The position numbers and the translations under genes were made by a program. This document shows, piece by piece, positions 48,023-54,209 of a DNA stretch of 54,209 nucleotides (the stretch's first letter is position 1; the number at the start of each line of letters is the position of its first letter). Source of the DNA: an uncultured Lachnospiraceae bacterium. Its GTDB lineage: Bacteria; Bacillota; Clostridia; Lachnospirales; Lachnospiraceae. Location of the stretch: contig CAJTUB010000012.1 of NCBI GenBank assembly GCA_910579465.1, positions 1-54,209 on the forward strand. The letters are read 5' to 3'. The notes beneath the pieces are model-generated. The model was not told where the DNA came from. It made no database searches and worked only from the letters and a program-made list of their open reading frames with translations.

Positions 48023-49032
48023 AGACATTCCTGAAACAAGCGCAACGCATTCCAGTAAAACAGCTTCTCCAGTTCACCGGAGGAAAAGCCTGCGGCGCGC
48101 AGCGCATGCTCAAGCAAGGGGAGACGGGTGACATCCGGGATTGCAGTGTTTGCCGGAATCCCGTCGAAGTCGGTTCCGAGGGCAATGGTGTCGATGCCTG
48201 CAACGGAAACAATATGCTTTGCGTGGCGGACAAGAGCGTCCAGTATCTCTTCCGGAGAGGACGAATTCCGGACAAGGAAATGTTCACAGAGGTTCAGTCC
48301 TGCAACCCCGCCGTGTTCAGCCAGCACCCGGAGCATATCGTCGGAAAGGTTGCGCGGGACGTCGCAGATGCTCCGTGCATTGGAATGGCTGGCAAGAAAC
48401 GGCTTTTTACTGTGGGCGGCAACATTGTAAAATCCGGTATCAGACAGATGGGAGACGTCAATCAGAATGCCGAGCCGTTCTGCCTCTTCCATAAAATCAA
48501 AACCGAGCGGGGTCAGTCCGTCGTGAAGGGGTTTTATGCCGGAGAGAAAGGACGGGCAGGAGGGGGTTTTTCCTGACGGCGGCGTAAGACAGGCAGCAGG
48601 GCTTCCCAGCAGATTCGGGTAGTTCCAGGTCAGCGTCGCCATGCGGACTCCTTTTGAATAAAGCACAGGAAGCAGAGAAAGGCTGTCTTCAGACAGGCAG
48701 CTTTCCTCCAGACTGAGCAGGGCAGAAATCCGGCCCTGTTTTTTGTTTGTCAGAATGTCAGAATACGTAAGAACAGGAGCCAGCGCGTCCGGTGCTTCGG
48801 CTAAAAGGGTGTGGAAGCAGGAAATCTGCTTTTGCACATGAGAGAGAGGTGTTTCTTCTTCCAGTCCGTACAAATCGGTAAAGACAGCAAAGCACTGGAG
48901 CAGGGCACCGGAGGCGCGGAGCCCGGAAAGAAACACATGGGAGACCGCTGCTTCAGGCGGCAGGCGGAAGGAGGCAGGGGAAGAGGACAGTTTTGACAGA
49001 GTGTCGCAATGCAGGTCGATAACAGGAATCAT
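48019..49032 (-). CDS. Membrane-dipeptidase family (M19) peptidase
   Basis: About 337 aa. Zn-binding parts: VIDLHCDTLSKL (HxD), ALLSLEES (bridging Glu), LIDVSHLSDTGF and LASHSNARSICDVPRNL (two His), IALGTDFDGI (Asp). The helix FYWNALRLFQ ends the barrel as usual. These enzymes cleave dipeptides and D-amino-acid-containing dipeptides; Gram-positive members are cytosolic. The ATG at 49032 begins MIPVIDLHCDTL as in relatives; the 140-residue extension that stays open upstream covers the intergenic region and Hpt gene and is spurious. Confidence 0.92.
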   Translation of the reverse strand: MIPVIDLHCDTLSKLSSSPASFRLPPEAAVSHVFLSGLRASGALLQCFAVFTDLYGLEEETPLSHVQKQISCFHTLLAEAPDALAPVLTYSDILTNKKQGRISALLSLEESCLSEDSLSLLPVLYSKGVRMATLTWNYPNLLGSPAACLTPPSGKTPSCPSFLSGIKPLHDGLTPLGFDFMEEAERLGILIDVSHLSDTGFYNVAAHSKKPFLASHSNARSICDVPRNLSDDMLRVLAEHGGVAGLNLCEHFLVRNSSSPEEILDALVRHAKHIVSVAGIDTIALGTDFDGIPANTAIPDVTRLPLLEHALRAAGFSSGELEKLFYWNALRLFQECL

Positions 49033-49123
49033 AACGGACGTCTCTTTTCCGGATATTGTATCAACAGCATATGCTGCGGCGTCGGGTTTGACTGCGAAAA
49101 GTGTAAAAAAGTGAGGCGGATTA

Positions 49124-49152
49124 TAGACAAGCCCGGAAAAAAGGAGTATACT
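49124..49152 (+). promoter_or_regulatory. Promoter of the Hpt/GGDEF pair
   Basis: TAGACA (49124-49129), 17-bp spacer, TATACT (49147-49152). Confidence 0.6.
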
Positions 49153-49177
49153 GTAAGGAAAGGGGTCGGAGGTGCTT

Positions 49178-49534
49178 ATGAAGGACACATTGTACGCCAG
49201 GATGCGGCCATATCTTGGTGACGAGAAGAAGCTGTCGGAGCGGATGGCGGGCCGGCTGGATTTCTGGGAAGAGTGTGTCATGCTTTTCCCGAAAGAAGAA
49301 ATCATAGAGAAAATGGATAAGGCGTTAGAGGACGATGATTTTTCTGCATTTTGGGTATTTGTGCATCGTTTGAAGGGGAATCTGGCTAATTTTGGTTTTG
49401 AAAGAGCATCGGAGAAGGCAGCAGATGTGCTGCTGATGATAGAGAGAAAGGACACGCAGCAGCTTCGTTACCGATATGAAAGTCTGCGCGAGGAATATCT
49501 GCAGATTATAGAAAGGATTAAGGAAGTCAAATGA
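49178..49534 (+). CDS. Histidine phosphotransfer (Hpt) domain protein
   Basis: About 118 aa. The phospho-accepting histidine is in FVHRLKGNLANFGF, preceded by FWEECVMLFPKEEIIEKMDK and followed by ERASEKAADVLLMIER, the four-helix Hpt pattern. Free Hpt proteins relay phosphate between receivers. No kinase or receiver gene is near. The stop overlaps the next gene (ATGA), so the two products probably work together. ATG 49178 has GGAGG 6 bases ahead; GTG 49172 is an alternative. Confidence 0.85.
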   Translation: MKDTLYARMRPYLGDEKKLSERMAGRLDFWEECVMLFPKEEIIEKMDKALEDDDFSAFWVFVHRLKGNLANFGFERASEKAADVLLMIERKDTQQLRYRYESLREEYLQIIERIKEVK

Positions 49535-51426
49535 GAAGGAAAAAGATCGGTGTTTTTGTCGGGGATGTACAGCAGGACTTTTCAAGCAGAATTTGCAGGA
49601 CGATTAGCGCAAAGGCAGAAGAGTACGGATATGATGCATATTTTTTTACCATGTTCAGCTCTTATGGTGACAATGTACTGTATGCCGAGGGAGAGAGTAG
49701 GATTCTTTCGCTTCCGGACTATTCCAGGCTGGACGGAATCATCGTACTTTCGGATACGCTGTATATTCCGAACGGTTCAAAGGAGCTGTATCAGCGTTTA
49801 AAGGAGGCGCCGTGTCCGGTTGTCTGCATCCGGGCGCGTGTAGAGGGCTTTTATAATGTACTTGTAGATGAGACGGTTTCGCTGGAGCGTATGATACGGC
49901 ATTTTGTTGAGATACATAATTTCCGTGATATCTGTTTTATGACAGGAAAGATGGAGATGGAGGACGCGCAGAAGCGTTTTGAGTGTTATAAGCGGGTAAT
50001 GGGAGAGTACGGGATTGAAGTAACGGAGGATATGGTATTTTACGGTGATTATTGGAAGAAAAAGGCAAAGGAAGCAGTGGACCATTTCCTTTCCAGCAGA
50101 GGGGGCTCCTATCCGGAGGCAATTGTCTGCTCCAATGATTATATGGCGATTTCCATCTGCACGGAGTTAGAGGAAAGAGGAATCCGTGTACCGGAGGATA
50201 TCTGTGTATCGGGCTTTGATGATTTGCTGGAGGCACAGCAGTTTACGCCGCCGCTTACGAGTGTAAGTGTGCCGTTTGAGGATATGGCAGTCCGGGCGGT
50301 AGACCTGATTGATGAGATTGACCGCGGGGAGCACCCGGAGATGAACCAGTATGTCCGTGTAGTGGAAAAGTACCGTGGCAGCTGCGGCTGCAAGCGCCAT
50401 AAGATTAAGAATGAGTGGACGAAGCTGGCGAAGCAGTTAGAGCAGTGCGAAGCGTTTATGAACCAGATTATTTTTATGAATGCGGACCTCGAGGGGATTA
50501 CTGAGGAGGAGGTACTGTTTACAACGGTACACGATTACAACCGTTATAATGATGCGAAAAAGGTATGGGTGTGTTTCTGCGATGAGGAAGAGGAACTGTC
50601 GGAGGAGGACCGGAATGTCGGCAGTACCCGGACGAGCTATACGGAGAAGGTCATCCTGCATTCCGTGGAGACCCAGAGAGGCACGCTGCGCCTGATAGAG
50701 AAAAAGTTTGACCGGAGTGAGCTGATACCGGCAGAGGAGCGTAGCGAGATAGAAACGGGAAGCTTTTATTTTGCACCGTTACACTATAAGAACCATAATC
50801 TTGGCTATGTCGCGTTTGCTTATGAGAATCATAAACACTACAACGATTTTGTGAGACCATGGCTGATGAATTTTGCGGTCGCGCTGGAGAATTACCGTCT
50901 GCACCGCAGCCTGAATGCAATGGCAGATATTAAGAGGCTTTATAAGGAGGATGCCCTGACCGGCATTATGAACCGCCGTGGCTTTGAGGAGCAGGCCCGG
51001 ATTATTTACGGGGACGCCGCACATTTGCGCCAGCGGGTGGCTGTAATCAGTATTGACCTGGACAATTTAAAGAAGATTAACGATGCCTATGGACATCTGG
51101 CAGGTGACGATACGCTTTGCCGCGTGGCGTCCGCACTGGAGGCAGTATCCAATGATGCTACTGCGTATGCAAGGACCGGCGGTGACGAGTTTTCTGTTGT
51201 GAAGCGGATTGACAAGCCGGGGGAAGGAAACGACTTCATTGCACGACTGCGCGAAGAGCTGCGGAAAATCAATGAACGGAGTACACAGCCGTATATTGCG
51301 GAGGTGAGCTGCGGCGTATATGAGGTTAAGGACCCTGCGAAGGTTTCCCTGGTCCGGGCAATGGAAAGAGGAGACGAGTATATGTATGAGGATAAGCGGC
51401 AGAGAAAGACAGTCAGAAACAATTAA
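49531..51426 (+). CDS. LacI-type sensor domain fused to GGDEF diguanylate cyclase
   Basis: 631 aa. Residues 1-290 are a periplasmic-binding-protein-like domain as in LacI/GalR effector domains (RKKIGVFVGDVQQDFSSRI, YPEAIVCSNDYMAISI, VSGFDDLLEAQQFTPPLTSV), but without a HTH or signal peptide, so it is cytosolic. A middle region of about 170 residues is GAF-like. Residues about 465-620 form a GGDEF domain with KEDALTGIMNRRGFEEQARI, ISIDLDNLKKINDAYGH and ARTGGDEFSVVK; the active GGDEF motif is intact and there is no clear RxxD inhibitory site. It should make c-di-GMP in response to a small molecule. Confidence 0.88.
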   Translation: MRRKKIGVFVGDVQQDFSSRICRTISAKAEEYGYDAYFFTMFSSYGDNVLYAEGESRILSLPDYSRLDGIIVLSDTLYIPNGSKELYQRLKEAPCPVVCIRARVEGFYNVLVDETVSLERMIRHFVEIHNFRDICFMTGKMEMEDAQKRFECYKRVMGEYGIEVTEDMVFYGDYWKKKAKEAVDHFLSSRGGSYPEAIVCSNDYMAISICTELEERGIRVPEDICVSGFDDLLEAQQFTPPLTSVSVPFEDMAVRAVDLIDEIDRGEHPEMNQYVRVVEKYRGSCGCKRHKIKNEWTKLAKQLEQCEAFMNQIIFMNADLEGITEEEVLFTTVHDYNRYNDAKKVWVCFCDEEEELSEEDRNVGSTRTSYTEKVILHSVETQRGTLRLIEKKFDRSELIPAEERSEIETGSFYFAPLHYKNHNLGYVAFAYENHKHYNDFVRPWLMNFAVALENYRLHRSLNAMADIKRLYKEDALTGIMNRRGFEEQARIIYGDAAHLRQRVAVISIDLDNLKKINDAYGHLAGDDTLCRVASALEAVSNDATAYARTGGDEFSVVKRIDKPGEGNDFIARLREELRKINERSTQPYIAEVSCGVYEVKDPAKVSLVRAMERGDEYMYEDKRQRKTVRNN

Positions 51427-51449
51427 GCGGGAAGCGGCAGAACTTACCT

Positions 51450-51508
51450 GGACATCCTTTGACCGGACCTTATGAAAAGCATAAAACCGGTTGACGGATG
51501 TCCGTTTT
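51450..51508. terminator. Long hairpin terminator between convergent genes
   Basis: GGACATCC (51450-51457) pairs with GGATGTCC (51496-51503), with inner ACCGG/CCGGT and TTATG/CATAA pairs, then GTTTTG. Confidence 0.65.
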
Positions 51509-51523
51509 GTTCTCCTGCTGTTG

Positions 51524-52285
51524 TTACAGAAGCCCGCCGTCGAAGCGGATGACTTGGCCGGTCAGATAGGCAGGCATTTGGGAAAGCAGGAACAGGGCTT
51601 TGGCAGCTTCTTCCGGAGAGGCAAACCGGTCTGCCGGAATTTCTTCCCGCAGGCAGGCGCGCTCTTCCTCGGAAAAGCAGCGGTTCATGTCGGTATCGAT
51701 TACCCCGCAGGCAAGCGCATTCACGGAAATCCGGCTCGGTGCAAGCTCCTTGGCAAGTGCCTGCGTCAGCGCATTCAGGCCTGCCTTGGAGGCAGAGTAG
51801 GCGGCTTCACAGGAAGCACCGGAGCATCCCCAGACAGACGAAACATTGAGAATCGTGCCACAGCTGTCTTCGGGAGCGAGCCCGCTCTGGTCACGGTTTT
51901 TCAGCAGATACGGAATTGCGGAACGACAGCAGTAGAATGCGGACGAAAGATTGACGGAAAGCAGACGGCTCCATTGTTCATCCGTCATGTCGGTAAGCAG
52001 TCCGATATGGGAAATGCCTGCGTTATTGATTAAAACATCCAGCCTTGCAAATCTTGCAATGACTTGTGAAAACAGGTCTGCGACAAAGGCAGGCTCTGCA
52101 ATATCGCCGGTAAGGAGAAGGTGTGGTGCGCCGGCGGCGGAAAGCTCCTCTGAAAGCGTGTTAAGCAGGTCTGTGCGTGATTCACAGCATCCCGCAACCG
52201 CATAACCGGCACGGGCAAAGGTAAGGGCGCAGGCGCGGCCGATTCCGCGTGAAACGCCGGTAATAAGTACAGATTTTTGCAGCAT
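51524..52285 (-). CDS. Short-chain dehydrogenase/reductase (FabG-like)
   Basis: 253 aa. SVLITGVSRGIGRACALTF (NAD(P)-binding TGxxxGxG), DVLINNAGISHIG (NNAG), catalytic Ser in ILNVSSVWG, YSASKAGLNALTQALAKELA (Tyr and Lys), and the C-terminal YLTGQVIRFDGGLL typical of 3-oxoacyl-ACP reductases. No fab genes are near, so it may act on another 3-oxo substrate. A good - strand promoter is at 52364-52392. Confidence 0.92.
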   Translation of the reverse strand: MLQKSVLITGVSRGIGRACALTFARAGYAVAGCCESRTDLLNTLSEELSAAGAPHLLLTGDIAEPAFVADLFSQVIARFARLDVLINNAGISHIGLLTDMTDEQWSRLLSVNLSSAFYCCRSAIPYLLKNRDQSGLAPEDSCGTILNVSSVWGCSGASCEAAYSASKAGLNALTQALAKELAPSRISVNALACGVIDTDMNRCFSEEERACLREEIPADRFASPEEAAKALFLLSQMPAYLTGQVIRFDGGLL

Positions 52286-52363
52286 GATTCCTCCGTTTCC
52301 TGTATCACATTCCGCATGATGCGCTTATGAATAATTTGCTTCTTTTTGTTTACATTATACAGT

Positions 52364-52392
52364 ATTATACAATGCCGGCAGGGAATAAGCAA
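52364..52392 (-). promoter_or_regulatory. Promoter of the SDR gene
   Basis: On the - strand TTGCTT (52392-52387), 17-bp spacer, TATAAT (52369-52364). A second TATAAT follows 11 bp later. Confidence 0.6.
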
Positions 52393-52402
52393 GCGGAGGA
52401 TG

Positions 52403-52538
52403 ATTCTTGTTTTTTGCATTTTTAACACCTATGGGAAGCCCCCGGGACGGTACTGCATCGTAATTTTGCATGCGCAACGCTCCGCCGGACTTGTCTCCGG
52501 GACATGAGGAGATATATAAAATGCGAAAACTCAGGAAT
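52403..52538. repeat. Inverted-repeat element, copy at 52.4 kb
   Basis: The imperfect ends carry TTTTTTGCATTTTTAA on the left and TATAAAATGCGAAAACTC on the right. The centre has TTTTGCATGCGCAACGCT and GCCGGAC, shared with the 5.9- and 44.4-kb copies. It lies between divergent genes, in the leader of the gene at 52581. Confidence 0.55.
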
Positions 52539-52580
52539 GCTGGTTGCGGAGGGGACAGAACTACGAAGAGGAGGAGAGGA

Positions 52581-53333
52581 ATGAAGAAGGGAAGTTTGGC
52601 ACTCAGGCTTTTTTTGTATATTTCTTTGTTCAGTCTGGTATGGCTGGGTTCGTATATTACGCTTTCGGGTGCGTTTGCCGTGCAGGAGCCTTCAAAGGAG
52701 CCGCCGAAGGAGCAGGAGCCGTCCGCAGCGTATCTGCCGGATACACTGTCGTCTTACTGGTCGGTCCTGGCAGTAACGGACGGAGAACGCAAGGTGGCAG
52801 CGTTTTTTCTGAGGTATGCGGATTTTCTGAATGATACGCTTGTCTTTGTAGAGGTGCCTGTAGATACAAAGGCAGAGCTTTCCGGAGGGGGATACGAGGT
52901 GCTGAGTGTCCACAATCCGGAGCTGCCGGAGCTGTTCATGCTTTCGGAGCTTTGTAGCTTTTTTTCCGAGGAAACGCTTTGTATGGCGGCACAGGAAGTC
53001 GGGGCATCCTTTCTCGGAGTGCGCCCGAAGACATGCTATATTCTGGAGAAGGCGGCTTTTGAGGAGCTTACGGAGCGGACAAAGGACGGCATACGCTTTG
53101 CTTTGAAAGATTCGGTAAAGGATACGATTGTGAAGGTAACGGAGCGTGCGCTGACCGACCGCAGCCTGAAGGAAGAGCTGGTCTATCTGGAAAGCTATCT
53201 GGATGTGAAACGTGTGATTTACCGGAGACTGCCGGGAAAGGCGGAGGCACAGGAATACCGTCCGGATGCTGCCGGAATCCGGGAAATGGTGGAGGCATAC
53301 CAGACCGGGCTGTTTACGGAGAAGAACGACTAG
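52581..53333 (+). CDS. Exported protein with divergent LCP-like domain
   Basis: About 250 aa. A signal anchor (LALRLFLYISLFSLVWLGSY) and proline/glutamate spacer (EPSKEPPKEQEPS) lead to a domain whose order of strands recalls LytR-CpsA-Psr proteins: WSVLAVTDGERKVAAFFLRY, DTLVFVEVPVDTKAEL (compare SIPRDT) and AAQEVGASFLGVRPKTCYIL. The arginine normally used for lipid phosphate binding is replaced, so activity is doubtful. ATG 52581 has AGGAGGAGAGGA directly ahead. It is followed 38 bp later by another small exported protein. Confidence 0.6.
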   Translation: MKKGSLALRLFLYISLFSLVWLGSYITLSGAFAVQEPSKEPPKEQEPSAAYLPDTLSSYWSVLAVTDGERKVAAFFLRYADFLNDTLVFVEVPVDTKAELSGGGYEVLSVHNPELPELFMLSELCSFFSEETLCMAAQEVGASFLGVRPKTCYILEKAAFEELTERTKDGIRFALKDSVKDTIVKVTERALTDRSLKEELVYLESYLDVKRVIYRRLPGKAEAQEYRPDAAGIREMVEAYQTGLFTEKND

Positions 53334-53371
53334 CGGTATAGTACACAAGGTACATTCGGAAAGGAGAAAAT

Positions 53372-53785
53372 ATGAGTGTAGCAAAGAAAATCGGGTGCGT
53401 GGCAGCCGGGGTGATACTTCTGGCAGCGGCATTTCTTTCGGGACATTATGCAGGGGCTGCATCGAAGACTCCGGGAAGTGCGGAGGACCCGCTGATTACA
53501 TTGAGCTATCTGGAAAGCAGGCTTACCGGGCAGGGAGGCTATACGGCGGTTTCATTGAAAAAGGGAGAGGTGCTTACGGGCAGCACGGGAACTGCAATCA
53601 TCCTGCTCAGAGGCTCCGCAACGGCAGCCGGGAAGCCGGTCGTCGATTTGACCGGGGGCAGTTTAACTGCAGAGGATACCTCCCTGTTTCTTTACCACAG
53701 TTACATAGTACCGGAGGAAAAAGGTGGCTGTAAAGCGCTTTCCGCCTGTACTTTGCTGATTGCAGGAGAATACCAGGTACGGTAA
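53372..53785 (+). CDS. Small exported protein, 137 aa
   Basis: Signal peptide (KKIGCVAAGVILLAAAFLSG, cleavage likely after AGA near residue 29). The mature part is beta-rich: DPLITLSYLESRL, YTAVSLKKGEVLTGSTGTAI, KPVVDLTGGSLTAEDTSLFL. The LTGSxGTxxxLxxG pattern resembles small secreted proteins of Clostridia whose role is not known to me. AAAGGAG precedes ATG 53372. Probably co-transcribed with the LCP-like gene. Confidence 0.65.
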   Translation: MSVAKKIGCVAAGVILLAAAFLSGHYAGAASKTPGSAEDPLITLSYLESRLTGQGGYTAVSLKKGEVLTGSTGTAIILLRGSATAAGKPVVDLTGGSLTAEDTSLFLYHSYIVPEEKGGCKALSACTLLIAGEYQVR

Positions 53786-53936
53786 TAGAAAAAAGGACTA
53801 TACAAAATCACCAAAAACGGGAAGTACAATTTGGTTAAAAGGGATATGGTAATTTATATCAGAATAGTGTATTATAATGTTGTGTTATTTTTTACGGTTG
53901 AGAATCAATCGCATCATTTTTTAGGAGGAAAAAGAA

Positions 53937-54209
53937 ATGGCAAGTTTATCGTTGAAGAATATCAACAAGACTTATCCGAACGGCTTTGTTGCTGTTAAGG
54001 ACTTCAATCTTGAAATCGAAGATAAGGAATTCATCATTTTCGTAGGACCGTCCGGTTGTGGTAAGTCCACCACCCTGCGTATGATTGCAGGCCTTGAGGA
54101 AATTACCGGTGGTGAGCTTTATATCGGGAATAAGCTGATGAACGATGTAGAGCCGAAGGACAGAGATATCGCGATGGTATTCCAGAACTACGCTCTGTAT
54201 CCGCATATG
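53937..54209 (+). CDS. MsmX/UgpC-type ABC ATPase, 3' end outside the window
   Basis: 91 codons are visible. SLSLKNINKTYPNG, GPSGCGKSTTLRMIAGLEE (Walker A) and RDIAMVFQNYALYPHM (Q-loop) are the signature of carbohydrate-importer ATPases such as MsmX, which serve several sugar transporters. AGGAGG lies 7 bases before ATG 53937, and codon choice is strongly biased, as in well-expressed genes. A TATAAT at 53873-53878 without a clear -35 may be its promoter. The permease and binding-protein genes are not in view. Confidence 0.92.
   Translation, partial: MASLSLKNINKTYPNGFVAVKDFNLEIEDKEFIIFVGPSGCGKSTTLRMIAGLEEITGGELYIGNKLMNDVEPKDRDIAMVFQNYALYPHM

Noticed and set aside
49033..49455. N-terminal 140-residue extension of the dipeptidase
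   Set aside because: It crosses the intergenic region and the opposite Hpt gene, is serine-rich without motif, and relatives begin at the HCDTL segment.

Overview
The window looks like a chromosomal segment from a Gram-positive, anaerobic, gut-type member of the Clostridia, most likely Lachnospiraceae. This is inferred from gene content and order: cdaA-cdaR behind a polytopic membrane gene, YwmB, WYL regulators, a LacI-type sensor fused to GGDEF, LytTR and GHKL signalling pairs, strong AGGAGG ribosome sites and a mid-range GC content. A candidate forespore (sigma F/G type) promoter suggests a spore former. No species can be named from sequence alone.

Layout. (1) 1-3.06 kb is an AT-rich accessory block on the + strand: the tail of an unknown gene, an unusual sigma-70 factor, a GIY-YIG nuclease and a DGQHR (DndB-like) protein. 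(2) 3.4-8.9 kb is an RNA-repair type locus: two WYL regulators, a candidate structured RNA with a tRNA-like module that resembles bacterial YrlA Y RNAs, the RNA ligase RtcB, and a Ro60-like DUF2828/vWA protein. (3) 9.1-12.5 kb is an OmpR-type two-component system feeding a bacitracin/lantibiotic-type ABC exporter, followed by a YafQ-type toxin-antitoxin pair on the - strand. (4) 13.2-18.4 kb is a LytTR/GHKL regulatory pair and a two-gene (probably heterodimeric) ABC exporter, with LytTR-type direct repeats in between. (5) 18.5-22 kb holds small genes: a flavin-binding oxidase-like protein, a 53-aa hydrophilic protein with a sigma G-like promoter, a short exported protein, an unrecognised protein and a membrane protein with its Xre regulator. 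(6) 22.2-29.2 kb carries two membrane genes, cdaA-cdaR (c-di-AMP synthesis), leuA, and a Wzm/Wzt polysaccharide exporter. (7) 29.2-46.7 kb is a housekeeping and envelope region: HtrA protease (-), a sugar-phosphate transferase, a divergent ClpX, YwmB, a Q/P-rich repeat protein (-), a methyltransferase, a large exported protein, a glycosyltransferase, PAP2 phosphatase (-), deoB, a lipoprotein, a coiled-coil protein, a cation/proton antiporter (-) and a Crp/Fnr regulator. (8) 46.8-47.0 kb has two tRNA-Leu genes followed by an AT-rich insert to 48.0 kb. (9) 48.0-54.2 kb has a dipeptidase (-), an Hpt protein with a LacI-like/GGDEF protein, an SDR (-), two exported proteins and the start of an MsmX-type ABC ATPase cut by the window end.

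Two themes run through the window. One is stress and RNA biology: twin WYL regulators probably sense a signal and switch on RtcB plus a Ro60-like protein that could use the tRNA-mimic RNA as a tether or decoy. The other is envelope biology: c-di-AMP, Wzm/Wzt, the phosphoglycosyltransferase, HtrA, GT2, PAP2, YwmB and many exported proteins. Several intergenic spaces hold copies of one family of inverted-repeat elements (5.9, 20.6, 30.9, 44.4, 45.8 and 52.4 kb). No complete insertion sequence, rRNA or CRISPR array was seen.
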